DNA of 33,457 nucleotides from an uncultured Actinomycetes bacterium (GCA_902826025.1 CADEDH010000029.1:1-33457), one strand, 5' to 3'. Shown: positions 16,195 through 23,305, counted from the first letter of the stretch. The notes: generated by a model from the letters alone, not told the origin. Numbers and translations are program-made.

Positions 16195-17799
16195 TCAACG
16201 GACCGTGACGTCGAGGGTGTGGTAGCCGGTGGCGCCATCGGGGGCGGGAGGGGCCTGGTCGGGGGTCTGGGTGGTCCCGGTGCGGTCGGTGGCGCGGACC
16301 TGGATGGTGTGGCGCCCGGGGGTCGCCTCCCAGTCGGTCACCCATTGCCGCCAGGCGTCATCGCTGACGGCATCGCCGAGGTCGGCGGGGCGCCATTCGC
16401 CGTCGTCGATCCGGACTTCGACCTTCGAGATGCCGCGCCGCTGGGCCCAGGCCACGCCGGCGATCCGCACCGGGCCGGCTGCCACCGGCTGGCCGGAGCG
16501 GGGTACGTCGATCCGCGACTGGGTCTTGATCGGAGCCTCCCGGGCCCAGCCGCGCGGTACCCAGTAGCCGGCGGCCCGGTCCCAGGTCGTGAGCTCGATC
16601 GTCTTGAGCCACTTGGTGGCGCTGACATAGCCGTAGAGACCGGGTACCACGAGCCGGGCCGGGAAGCCGTGCTCGAGCGGGAGCGCTTCGCCGTTCATGC
16701 CGAGGGCGATCATGGCATCGCGTCCGTCGAGGGCGGCGGCAACGGGGAAGCCGCATGTCCAGCCGTCGACGCTGGTGCTGAACACCTGCTCGGCATCCGG
16801 CTGGACGCCGGCGTCGGCCAGGAGGTCGGCCAGCAGCACACCCTGGAACACGGCGTTGGAGATGTAGGGTCCGCCCACCTCGTTTGAGACGCAGGCCAGC
16901 GTGATGACCCGTTCGATCTGGGGCCGCTCCCGCAGATCGTCGTAGGTGAGGCTCAGCGGGCGGTCGACCATGCCGGTGATGCCGACCTTCCACCGGTCGA
17001 GTCGGACCCGGGGGAGGGAGAGCGCGGTGTCGATGCGGTAGAACTCGCCGTTGGGGGTCACGAACGGCGTCGCCGGGTTGACGTCGGCGCCGGCGGGGAT
17101 CCCGATTCTCATCCCCTCAACCGGGCCGAGCGAAGTCGGGATGTCGTTGCGGATGGCGTCCAGCTGCTGCCCGTCGATCCGCCGGGCCACACCGCCGGCG
17201 ACCACGGCGGCCGCGGCGGCTGCCCCGCTGGTGGTGATGAACCGTCGGCGGTCCCAGCCCAGCGGGGCGAGCGACGGTCCCGGCGTCGGCACCGGCCGGC
17301 CCGGGCCGGGCACCAGCCGGACGAGGACGGCGATGCCGGCTGCGGCGCCGAGCAGCGAAGGGACGGCTGCGGCCCACCCCGCGCCGGGCCGATGCAGGGC
17401 GGCGGCCGCGCCGATCAGGCCGAAAGCGGCGATGCCGGCCGGGCCCGCCGCCCGGCGCCGGTTCGCTGCCAGCCCCACGAGCGGGGCGATCGCCGCCAGC
17501 ACGACCACGATCCCGACCCGCAACGCCAGCTTGTCGTTGGTGCCGAACCAGCGAATGGCCAGTTCCTTCAGCCACGGCGGGACCCGGTCTATGAACTCGC
17601 TGCCCACACTGTCGAGGGGAGACCCGGAGCCCCCTATCGACGCTGCCAGCATGCCGATCGCCACCGCTACCGCGGCGGCGATCAGGCCGGCGAGCGCGGC
17701 GAGCCGGGGTGGGGTCACGGGGTCATCGACCGGGCGTCTGGGCGGTTCCGGATCAGCGGTCGACGTGTGATCCGGCGCGCTCGGTGGCGATTCGATCAT
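16195..17799 (-). CDS. Membrane-anchored sulfite oxidase-family molybdenum enzyme
   Basis: 534 residues. The N-terminal third holds about four transmembrane helices (roughly 32-54, 92-112, 118-136 and 139-163). A DRRRFITTSGAAAA segment at 183-196 looks like a Tat twin-arginine motif placed internally. From about residue 225 comes the SUOX/MsrP-type molybdopterin domain, with the molybdenum-ligand cysteine C303 in TLACVSNEVGG and the GFPARLVVPGLYGYVSATKWLK block. The C-terminal quarter is the Mo-co dimerisation domain (APIKTQSRIDVP..G, VRIDDGEW). No cytochrome or haem-binding domain is visible, so the electron partner is unknown. The reaction could be sulfite oxidation or sulfoxide reduction. 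The ATG overlaps the kinase stop (ATGA). Confidence 0.88.
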   Translation of the reverse strand: MIESPPSAPDHTSTADPEPPRRPVDDPVTPPRLAALAGLIAAAVAVAIGMLAASIGGSGSPLDSVGSEFIDRVPPWLKELAIRWFGTNDKLALRVGIVVVLAAIAPLVGLAANRRRAAGPAGIAAFGLIGAAAALHRPGAGWAAAVPSLLGAAAGIAVLVRLVPGPGRPVPTPGPSLAPLGWDRRRFITTSGAAAAAAVVAGGVARRIDGQQLDAIRNDIPTSLGPVEGMRIGIPAGADVNPATPFVTPNGEFYRIDTALSLPRVRLDRWKVGITGMVDRPLSLTYDDLRERPQIERVITLACVSNEVGGPYISNAVFQGVLLADLLADAGVQPDAEQVFSTSVDGWTCGFPVAAALDGRDAMIALGMNGEALPLEHGFPARLVVPGLYGYVSATKWLKTIELTTWDRAAGYWVPRGWAREAPIKTQSRIDVPRSGQPVAAGPVRIAGVAWAQRRGISKVEVRIDDGEWRPADLGDAVSDDAWRQWVTDWEATPGRHTIQVRATDRTGTTQTPDQAPPAPDGATGYHTLDVTVR

Positions 17800-19028
17800 G
17801 CCGTTGCCTTTCGAGGGAGGGAGAAGCGGACGTCGGCCCCCCCGGCGCCGGGGCCGGCCCCCTCGGGGTCGGCGGGGGGAGCGATCCAGATCCGGCCGTG
17901 GTGCGCCTCGATCAGGGCGCGGGCGATGGCCAGGCCCAGACCGGTGTGGCCGGTGCGGATGTCGCGGGCGGGATCGGATCGGGTGAAGGGATCGAAGGCG
18001 TGAGGGGCGAACTCGGGGGCGAAGCCCGGCCCGTGGTCTCGCACCGCTACCACTACGTCGGTGGGGGTGGTCTGCACGTCTATCTCCACCGCGTCGCCCC
18101 GGTGGCTGTGCCGGATGGCGTTGTCGGCGAGGTTGCGCAACACACGGGCCAGGTCGGTGGCGCTGGCCATGACGAGCGCCGGGCCGTCGGTGGTCACGGT
18201 CAGGGTCACACCGGTTCGATGGGCCACGGGGCAGAGCGCCTCGACCGATTCGTCGGCCAGCTCCGCAACCGACACCGACGCCCGCTCGTGCGGGGAGTGG
18301 CCCGACTCGATCCGGGCGTACTCCACGAGCTGTTCGAGCAGGGCCTCGACGTTGTCGAGCTGCGTGCCGAGCACGCCGTAGTAGCGCGGTGGATCGGCGG
18401 CCATCCCGTCCTGCAGGCTCTCCACTGCGGCCCGCATGGCGGCCAGCGGGGTCCGCAGGTCATGGCCGATGCTGGAGAACAGGAGCTGCCGGGCGGCGGC
18501 GGCCCGGTTTCGCTCGTCGTCGGCTCGGGCCAGCGACGCAACGAGCGAGTCGACCGCCTGCGCCGTGAGCCCCACCTCGTCGTTGCGGCGCACGCCGGTC
18601 CTGGCGGTGAGGTCGCCGTTCGCCACCTGCTCGGCCACCCGGCCCACCTGGGCGATGTCTTCGGCCAGCGGTCTGGTCAGCTGTGATCCCACGGCCAGCG
18701 CGATCCCGCCCGACAACACCAGCACCACGAGGAACAAGCGGTAGTCGTGGGAGGAGACGAACATGGCGTTGCTGGCGGCCGAAGTGGTCACGGCGCCCAG
18801 GGTGAGCGAGCACAGGCCCACGAGCAGGGCGGTGCCGGCCACGCTGGAACGGTTCGAGACCCATCGGCCGAGCAGCGGCGTCAGGGCTGCCGTGATCACG
18901 GCCGGCGCGGCCAGGATCAGCATCAGGTGCCGCCGTTCGCCGGCGTCGGGCGGGCGCACCAGCAACTCGGCCAGCACCATAGAGGTGCCCACCACGGCGA
19001 CCAGCGACAGGAGTAGTCGGCGGCTCAT
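17796..19028 (-). CDS. Two-component sensor histidine kinase
   Basis: 410 residues. Several N-terminal membrane helices (about 5-23, 35-54, 62-82 and 96-115) have almost no large extracytoplasmic domain, so it probably senses within or at the membrane. A HAMP-like segment follows (LTRPLAEDIAQVGRVAEQVANGDL), then HisKA with phosphoacceptor H189 (SSIGHDLRTPLAAM) and HATPase_c with N-box NLADNAIRHS, G1 DHGPGFAPE and G2 GHTGLGLAIA. The ATG overlaps the regulator stop (ATGA), and its own stop overlaps the start of the molybdoenzyme in the same way. Signal unknown; the operon suggests envelope redox state. Confidence 0.92.
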   Translation of the reverse strand: MSRRLLLSLVAVVGTSMVLAELLVRPPDAGERRHLMLILAAPAVITAALTPLLGRWVSNRSSVAGTALLVGLCSLTLGAVTTSAASNAMFVSSHDYRLFLVVLVLSGGIALAVGSQLTRPLAEDIAQVGRVAEQVANGDLTARTGVRRNDEVGLTAQAVDSLVASLARADDERNRAAAARQLLFSSIGHDLRTPLAAMRAAVESLQDGMAADPPRYYGVLGTQLDNVEALLEQLVEYARIESGHSPHERASVSVAELADESVEALCPVAHRTGVTLTVTTDGPALVMASATDLARVLRNLADNAIRHSHRGDAVEIDVQTTPTDVVVAVRDHGPGFAPEFAPHAFDPFTRSDPARDIRTGHTGLGLAIARALIEAHHGRIWIAPPADPEGAGPGAGGADVRFSLPRKATA

Positions 19029-19732
19029 GGCTCGAAGCGGTAGCCGACGCCCCACACCGTGGTGATCCACCGCGGCCGGTCGGGATCGGGTTCCAGCTTC
19101 GTGCGCAATCGGCGCACATGAACGGTCACGGTGGCCGGATCCTGGAACTCCGGCGATGAATCCCACACCCGCTCCAGTAGTTGGCCCCGGGAGAAGACCT
19201 GCCGCGGGCTGCGGGCCAGGAACGACAGCACGTCGAACTCCTTGGCCGTGAGATGGACCGCGGTGCCGTCGACGAGCACCTCGCGGGACCGATGGTCGAT
19301 GCTCAGTCCGTCGAAGACCGAGATCCCGTCGCCGGCCTCGTCGGCGGCACCCTGGACCCGGCGGAGCACGGTTCGCACCCGGGCCACCAGCTCCCGGGGC
19401 GAGAACGGCTTGGTGACGTAATCGTCGGCGCCCAGCTCCAGACCCAGCACCCGGTCGGCCTCATCGACCCGGGCGGTGAGCATGATCACCGGAATGCGGC
19501 GGGCCTCCAGTGTCCGCAGGACCTCCAACCCCGACAGGCCCGGGAGCATGATGTCGAGCACCACCAACTCCGGGGAGAAGTCCTGCACCGCCGCTTCCAC
19601 TTGATCACCCCGATCGAGCTCGCGAACCAGGTACCCGTCGCGCTGCAGGTAGCGGGCCACGACCTCGCGGACGGTCGGTTCGTCGTCAACCACGAGGATC
19701 CGGACCGGGCTGGGGGTCATGGCATCCACCAT
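19025..19732 (-). CDS. OmpR/PhoB-family response regulator
   Basis: About 235 residues. The receiver domain has the acidic pair in ILVVDDEP, phosphoacceptor Asp in LVVLDIMLPGLSG, Thr in VIMLTAR and Lys in VTKPFSPREL. It is joined to a C-terminal winged helix (HLTAKEFDVLSFLARSPRQVFSRGQLLERVW, TVTVHVRRLRTKLE, TVWGVGYRF). The ATG at 19732 has a GAGG site 7 bases upstream. The alternative ATG at 19720 lies exactly 7 bases after a TATGGT hexamer and could be a leaderless start. It is first gene of the coupled regulator-kinase-molybdoenzyme-DUF3179 operon and divergent from the methionine-repeat lipoprotein operon, which it may also control. Confidence 0.92.
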   Translation of the reverse strand: MVDAMTPSPVRILVVDDEPTVREVVARYLQRDGYLVRELDRGDQVEAAVQDFSPELVVLDIMLPGLSGLEVLRTLEARRIPVIMLTARVDEADRVLGLELGADDYVTKPFSPRELVARVRTVLRRVQGAADEAGDGISVFDGLSIDHRSREVLVDGTAVHLTAKEFDVLSFLARSPRQVFSRGQLLERVWDSSPEFQDPATVTVHVRRLRTKLEPDPDRPRWITTVWGVGYRFEP

Positions 19733-19733
19733 A
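19728..19733 (-). promoter_or_regulatory. Candidate -10 hexamer for the response-regulator operon
   Basis: TATGGT on the minus strand ends 7 bases before the ATG at 19720, the same arrangement as in the ArsR promoter at 12935-12963. A TTGCCC lies only 15 bases upstream, a short spacer, so the -35 is unclear. Confidence 0.35.
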
Positions 19734-19873
19734 GAGAAGCCTCGACACGGGCAACGGGTCGCTGAACCTGAGTTTCGTGGATGTTTCGAATCACGCTCCC
19801 CCCTCGTCAGAAGTGCCCTCCACGCTTCCCGTGACGGCATCCGGCCGTCCTTCGATTGCCCGAGGAGTGCAAC

Positions 19874-20152
19874 GTGAATGGTGTCAGACGAGCAGTAGTG
19901 GTGGCGGCGATCAGCGCAGTGTGCCTGGGGGCGTGCGGTGACGACAGTCCCTCACCCGTCGACGCCGGCAACAGCGGGACCACCGAGGTCATGACGGACG
20001 AGACGGATGTCATGACCGATGGGACCGAGGTGATGACGGACGAGACGGATGTCATGACCGATGGGACCGAGGTGATGACGGACAAGACGGATGTCATGAC
20101 CGATGGGACCGAGGTGATGACCGACAAGTCGACATCGACCACGGGCGGCTGA
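19874..20152 (+). CDS. Small lipoprotein with seven methionine-containing heptad repeats
   Basis: 92 residues, family not recognised. The GTG start is supported by GAGGAG 6 bases upstream. A signal peptide (NGVRRAVVVAAISAVCLGAC) ends in a lipobox with C21, followed by a short Ser/Pro/Asp linker. Then come seven back-to-back heptads of the form T-[ED]-V-M-T-D-[EGK] and a KSTSTTGG tail. One methionine recurs every seven residues (7 in 49), and the repeats are strongly acidic and Thr-rich, so the mature chain is probably extended or disordered outside the membrane. Possible roles are a sacrificial oxidant scavenger or a metal-binding peptide. It is one base ahead of a DipZ-like thioredoxin gene and divergent from a SUOX-family molybdoenzyme operon. 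Repeat number may vary between strains. Confidence 0.8.
   Translation: MNGVRRAVVVAAISAVCLGACGDDSPSPVDAGNSGTTEVMTDETDVMTDGTEVMTDETDVMTDGTEVMTDKTDVMTDGTEVMTDKSTSTTGG
19985..20131 (+). repeat. 42-bp in-frame tandem repeat (3.5 copies)
   Basis: Three full 42-bp units (19985-20026, 20027-20068, 20069-20110) and a half unit from 20111. The differences are few (gtc/gtg valine codon, gag/aag, acg/acc). Each unit is itself two diverged 21-bp halves, each encoding one heptad. The halves contain the palindromic octamer GTCATGAC or close variants. The near-identity at DNA level suggests recent slippage expansion. There are no spacers, so it is not a CRISPR array. Confidence 0.93.
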
Positions 20153-20153
20153 G

Positions 20154-20783
20154 ATGGCCGCCCTCCGGTGGCTCGTGGCGGCGGTTGTCGCCGGGAGCGC
20201 GACGGCTGCGATCATCGTCAGCCGGCAGGCCACCACCGCCACGATCGAGGCCGCAGCGGTGGGCGAGCGTGGTGGTGTGGCCGAGCGTGGTGGTGTGGCC
20301 GAGCCCCCGGTGCTCGAACCCGGCCCGGCCCCCTCGGTCGCCGCGGCCGAGGGATGGCTCAACACCCCCGGGCTGGGCAATGCCGACCTGGCCGGGCGCG
20401 TCGTCCTCTACGACTTCTGGACCTTCGGTTGCGTCAACTGCCAGCACACCCTGCCCCATGTGAAGGCATGGCACGAGCGCTACGCCGACGACGGCTTGAT
20501 CGTCCTTTCGATCCACACCCCTGAGTTCGACTACGAAGCCGACCCGGCCAATGTCGCCGAGTTCGTCGAGGCCAACGCGATCGGCTATCCGGTCGCCCTC
20601 GACTCGGACCGAGAGATCTGGCGCACCTGGGACAACCATTACTGGCCGGCGTTCTACCTCTACGACCAGCAGGGCCGGTTCCGGCTGCGCCATGTGGGCG
20701 AGGGGGCCTACGACACCACCGAGGAGGCCATCCGCACTCTGCTCGGGGTCGACCCCGACAGCCCGCGTGCTGTGGTGCGGTGA
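20154..20783 (+). CDS. Membrane-anchored DipZ-like thioredoxin-fold protein
   Basis: 209 residues. An N-terminal membrane anchor (about 5-23) and a variable linker containing two copies of GERGGVA-like sequence lead to an extracytoplasmic thioredoxin/AhpC-TSA-type domain. The domain begins WLNTPGLGNADLAGRVVLYDFWTF and carries the redox pair C93-C96 (GCVNC). The stretches QHTLPHVKAWHERY, IHTPEFDYE and NHYWPAFYLYDQQGRFR..HVGEG closely recall the C-terminal domain of mycobacterial DipZ. The cysteines should exchange disulfides with exported proteins, powered by the CcdA-like partner encoded next. The ATG lies one base after the lipoprotein stop and the stop overlaps the next start, so the three genes are one coupled operon. 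Confidence 0.88.
   Translation: MAALRWLVAAVVAGSATAAIIVSRQATTATIEAAAVGERGGVAERGGVAEPPVLEPGPAPSVAAAEGWLNTPGLGNADLAGRVVLYDFWTFGCVNCQHTLPHVKAWHERYADDGLIVLSIHTPEFDYEADPANVAEFVEANAIGYPVALDSDREIWRTWDNHYWPAFYLYDQQGRFRLRHVGEGAYDTTEEAIRTLLGVDPDSPRAVVR
20265..20300 (+). repeat. 18-bp direct tandem repeat in the linker of the thioredoxin-like protein
   Basis: Two perfect adjacent 18-bp units (20265-20282 and 20283-20300) encode two copies of ERGGVA between the membrane anchor and the redox domain. They change only linker length and are a second in-frame repeat within 300 bases of the 42-bp array. Confidence 0.85.
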
Positions 20784-21445
20784 TGGTGCTGGCCCTGGCC
20801 TGCCTGGCGCTGTACGGGGCGGGGCTCACCTCGACCCTCAGCCCCTGCGTGCTGCCGCTGGTGCCGGGCTACCTCGGCGTGTTGAGCGACAGCGACGGCC
20901 GCGCTGGTCGCTGGCCTCGCATCATGCTGTTCGTCCTGGGGGCGGGGGCGACGTTCGTCGCCCTGGGTGGCGTCGCCTCGGCCGTAGGGGCCGGGGTCTC
21001 CGCCACCGTGCAGTGGTCGCAGCGGATCGCCGGGGTCGGCCTGGTGGTCCTCGGCGCTCTCATGATCCTCGGGCGCCGAGGGCGAGTGACGGCCGAGCTT
21101 CGCCTGGTGCGGCGCCTTCCGGCCCAACCTCATCTCCGGGCCCTGTTGCTGGGCGTCGGCTGCGGCGCCGCCTGGAGTCCGTGCGTCGGCCCACTGCTCG
21201 GGGTGGCCCTCACCGCCGCCGGGGGAACCGGCTCGATCGGCCGGGGCTCGCTCCTGCTGGCGTGGTTCGCCCTCGGCGTGTTGACGCCGTTCATGGCCCT
21301 CGGCCTGCTCTCCCTCCGCCCGCCGGGCTGGCTGGCGGCGGCAGGGCGTCGCCTGGCCTCCATCACCTGGGCGGTCACGGTGCTCATCGGTGTCGTCCTC
21401 GCTGCCGGCTGGTACGACCTCGCTGTTCGCCAACTGGCGCGCTGA
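20783..21445 (+). CDS. ccdA: CcdA-like thiol-disulfide transmembrane transporter
   Basis: 220 residues, six predicted membrane helices, no soluble domain. The two pseudo-symmetric halves each carry the redox cysteine of the DsbD/CcdA family: C22 in LSPCVLPLVPGYL and C134 in AWSPCVGPLLG. Family function is to carry reducing equivalents from cytoplasmic thioredoxin across the membrane, here most likely to the thioredoxin-like protein encoded just upstream. In mycobacteria both modules are fused as DipZ; here they are split. The ATG shares one base with the upstream stop (TGATG); a GTG three bases earlier is an alternative. No cytochrome c biogenesis genes (ResB, ResC) accompany it, arguing for a role other than haem attachment. 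Confidence 0.9.
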   Translation: MVLALACLALYGAGLTSTLSPCVLPLVPGYLGVLSDSDGRAGRWPRIMLFVLGAGATFVALGGVASAVGAGVSATVQWSQRIAGVGLVVLGALMILGRRGRVTAELRLVRRLPAQPHLRALLLGVGCGAAWSPCVGPLLGVALTAAGGTGSIGRGSLLLAWFALGVLTPFMALGLLSLRPPGWLAAAGRRLASITWAVTVLIGVVLAAGWYDLAVRQLAR

Positions 21446-21459
21446 TCGGCGACCGAACG

Positions 21460-21488
21460 TTGACTCCGGGCCCCGGGTGGCGTATGTT
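21460..21488 (+). promoter_or_regulatory. Strong sigma-70-type promoter of the DinB-ArsR-SRPBCC operon
   Basis: TTGACT (21460-21465) and TATGTT (21483-21488) are separated by exactly 17 bases. The predicted start of transcription is about 21495, inside the palindrome at 21487-21518. Confidence 0.75.
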
Positions 21489-21518
21489 CAGGCTTCTCTC
21501 AATTGAGAGATACCTGAA
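21487..21518 (+). promoter_or_regulatory. Palindromic operator overlapping the start of transcription
   Basis: A perfect 16-bp palindrome TCTCTCAATTGAGAGA (21495-21510) is flanked symmetrically by TTCAGG (21487-21492) and CCTGAA (21513-21518), with only the two intervening dinucleotides unmatched. A further AATTGAG occurs at 21517-21523, 16 bases after the first AATTGAG at 21501. It overlaps the -10 and start site, the usual place for a repressor, and the ArsR-type protein encoded in the operon is the likely ligand. Confidence 0.72.
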
Positions 21519-21531
21519 TTGAGGAGGGTTC

Positions 21532-22068
21532 GTGGATCCAGTCGAGATGTTCGAGCGGGCGGCCGGTGTCGCCGGCGGCCGGGCCCGGGCCGTGTCGTCG
21601 GAGCAGATGGCTTTGGCCACGCCGTGCTCGGAGTGGGACGTGGCGGCGCTGTTGGAGCATATGGCGGGCGGCCCGAACTACTTGCTGGGCGCCCTGGGGG
21701 CTGAGCCGTTGGGGGGTCTGAGCTGGCCGGACCCGGCGGTGGTCGATGCCTGCGTGTCGCTTCTGCGGGAGCCGGGGGCGTTGGAGCGGCGCTGCATGTC
21801 GCCGGCCGGTTTCGAGTGGTCGGTGGGGGAGGCGGCGGCCGGTACGGCGATGGATCAGTTGGTGCACACCTGGGATTTGGCGGTGGCGGTTGGTGATGAC
21901 CGCAGTCTCGATCCGGCGGTGACGGCGGCCGTGGTTGAGATGTTCCTGCCGGACATGCCCGAGGTTGGTCGCCGGGCGGGGTTCGTCGGCCCGGCGGTGG
22001 TGGTTGGTGAGGGCGCATCGGCGCAGGATGTGCTGCTCGGAGCGATGGGCCGGGACCCTGGACGCTGA
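21532..22068 (+). CDS. TIGR03086-family DinB-like metal-binding protein
   Basis: 178 residues, a four-helix-bundle protein of the DinB/mycothiol-dependent maleylpyruvate isomerase superfamily. Marks of the TIGR03086 group are TPCSEWDVAALLEHM near residue 31-45 and AMDQLVHTWDLAVAVG near residue 105. The histidines there are probable metal ligands. The reaction is unknown; relatives include thiol-dependent transferases. The GTG start has a full GAGGAGG site (21521-21527) 4 bases upstream and follows a strong promoter-operator. It is first of three genes with the ArsR regulator and SRPBCC protein, an association that suggests a small-molecule response. Confidence 0.85.
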   Translation: MDPVEMFERAAGVAGGRARAVSSEQMALATPCSEWDVAALLEHMAGGPNYLLGALGAEPLGGLSWPDPAVVDACVSLLREPGALERRCMSPAGFEWSVGEAAAGTAMDQLVHTWDLAVAVGDDRSLDPAVTAAVVEMFLPDMPEVGRRAGFVGPAVVVGEGASAQDVLLGAMGRDPGR

Positions 22069-22084
22069 GGATCTCGACGATGCC

Positions 22085-22399
22085 GTGAAGGCGATGGGTC
22101 ACCCGGGGCGGCGGGCGATGCTGCGGTTGGCCCGCGATGGTGAGCGTACGGCGTCCGAGTTGGCGGAGGCCGCCGGGCTGTCGCCGTCGGCCGCCAGCCA
22201 GCACCTCAAGCTGCTGAAGGACGTGGGGTTGATGCACGTCCGGGTCGATGCCAAGCGCCGGCTGTACCGGGTCGACTTCGAGCGGCTGGCCCAGGTCCGG
22301 GCGGTGTTCGACGAGCTGTGGTCCGATCAGCTCGATGCGTTGAAGCGTCGGGCCGAAGCCGGGGCCCGGCGCCCGGGGCGACAGGGTCGGTCGGCGTGA
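22085..22399 (+). CDS. ArsR-family transcriptional regulator (second copy)
   Basis: About 104 residues. The winged-helix core is unmistakable: KAMGHPGRRAMLRLARDGERTASELAEAAGLSPSAASQHLKLLKDVGLMHVRVDAKRRLYRVD, with the recognition helix at SPSAASQHLKLLK. There is no metal-binding cysteine motif. The start is uncertain: the GTG at 22085 has only a distant GAGG, while an in-frame ATG at 22028 would overlap the DinB-like gene by about 40 bases. The stop overlaps the next start (GTGA). It is the likely repressor acting at 21487-21518. Confidence 0.82.
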   Translation: MKAMGHPGRRAMLRLARDGERTASELAEAAGLSPSAASQHLKLLKDVGLMHVRVDAKRRLYRVDFERLAQVRAVFDELWSDQLDALKRRAEAGARRPGRQGRSA

Positions 22400-22863
22400 A
22401 GCTGGTGGACAAGACGATCGTGATCGCTGCGCCCCCCGGCGACGTGTACGCATTGCTGACCGACGCCGAGCTGCTCGTCGAGTGGATGGCTCCGATCGCC
22501 CGGATCGACGCCCGGCCCGGTGGTGAGGTGGCGTGGACCCATCACAACGGCGACACCGTGCAGGGTGAGTTCATCGAGCTGGTCCCCGATCGCCGGGTCG
22601 TGTTCACCTACGGCTGGGACCGGGCCGACGTCGGCGTGCCACCGGGGTCGACCGTGGTCGAGATCACACTGAAACCGGTGGTAGCGGGTACCGAGCTGCG
22701 TCTCGTGCACCGGGGTCTGGAGGGTCCGATGGCCGATGCCCACGCCGGTGGCTGGGCCAATTACCTGGCCCGGCTCACCGCTCGGGCCGAGGGGCGGGAC
22801 CCGGGCATCGATCCGCTGGCCGGTGAGCGTGTCCCCACCCGTCGCCAGCTCGGGCTCACGTGA
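22396..22863 (+). CDS. SRPBCC (AHSA1-like) domain protein
   Basis: 155 residues, single START/Bet v1-type domain. Typical elements are VDKTIVIAAPPGDVYALLTDAELLVEWMAPIARIDARPGGEVAW, a VVFTYGWDR strand and a C-terminal helix (GGWANYLARLTARAEG). The GTG start overlaps the ArsR stop by four bases (GTGA), so the pair is coupled. A ligand-binding or lipid-handling role is possible; function is unknown. Confidence 0.86.
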   Translation: MKLVDKTIVIAAPPGDVYALLTDAELLVEWMAPIARIDARPGGEVAWTHHNGDTVQGEFIELVPDRRVVFTYGWDRADVGVPPGSTVVEITLKPVVAGTELRLVHRGLEGPMADAHAGGWANYLARLTARAEGRDPGIDPLAGERVPTRRQLGLT

Positions 22864-22932
22864 CGGCAGGGGACAGGCAGGAGACGGTGGAACAGGGCGA
22901 CTCGGGAGAGGGACTTGTGAGAGGGATGAACG

Positions 22933-23292
22933 TTGACTGACGTCGTTGACGGTGAAGCGCGATTCTGGCGCCTCGCCGAGCCGCTCCTCGATGATGCGGG
23001 TGTGGTCCGCTCGACGATGATGGGCTTGCCCTGCCTACGGGTCGGCGGGGCGTTCTTCGCCTCGTGGGACCGCTCGAATGCGGCCCTCCTGGTGAAGCTC
23101 CCCGAAGTCGAGGTGGATCGGCTCGTCGCCGCCGGCGCCGCCCAGTCGTTCTCCCCGGCCGGTCGCCGATTCCGCCAGTGGGCGTCCATCCCGCTGGACC
23201 AGGAGGGCGAATGGGCGGCGCTGCTCGATCGGGCGCTGCGGTACGTGTCCGAGCTCCCGATCGAGCCGAAGCCACGACGACGTCGTTCGTGA
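22933..23292 (+). CDS. YjbR/TfoX-like small protein
   Basis: 119 residues. The pattern STMMGLPCLRVGGAFFASWDRSNAALLVKLPEVEVDRLVAAG..QSFSPAGRRFRQWASIP recalls the MmcQ/YjbR and TfoX N-terminal alpha/beta fold; the exact subfamily is unsure. The start is TTG at 22933, supported by GAGGG 7 bases upstream; the ATG at 22926 is in another frame and stops at once. It is cytoplasmic with no signal peptide, and its basic tail (KPRRRRS) may bind nucleic acid. It lies 69 bases after the SRPBCC gene and may be read from the same promoter. Confidence 0.78.
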   Translation: MTDVVDGEARFWRLAEPLLDDAGVVRSTMMGLPCLRVGGAFFASWDRSNAALLVKLPEVEVDRLVAAGAAQSFSPAGRRFRQWASIPLDQEGEWAALLDRALRYVSELPIEPKPRRRRS

Positions 23293-23305
23293 CCAGCGGG
23301 CCGTT

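Noticed and set aside
19985-20131. Resemblance to a CRISPR array
   Set aside because: The units are contiguous with no unique spacers, are in frame in a coding gene, and no cas genes are present.
19807-20142. Minus-strand open frames across the 42-bp repeats with serial SVITSVPSVMTSV sequence
   Set aside because: They are by-products of the repeat. The plus frame has a ribosome site, signal peptide and lipobox and is coupled to the next gene.
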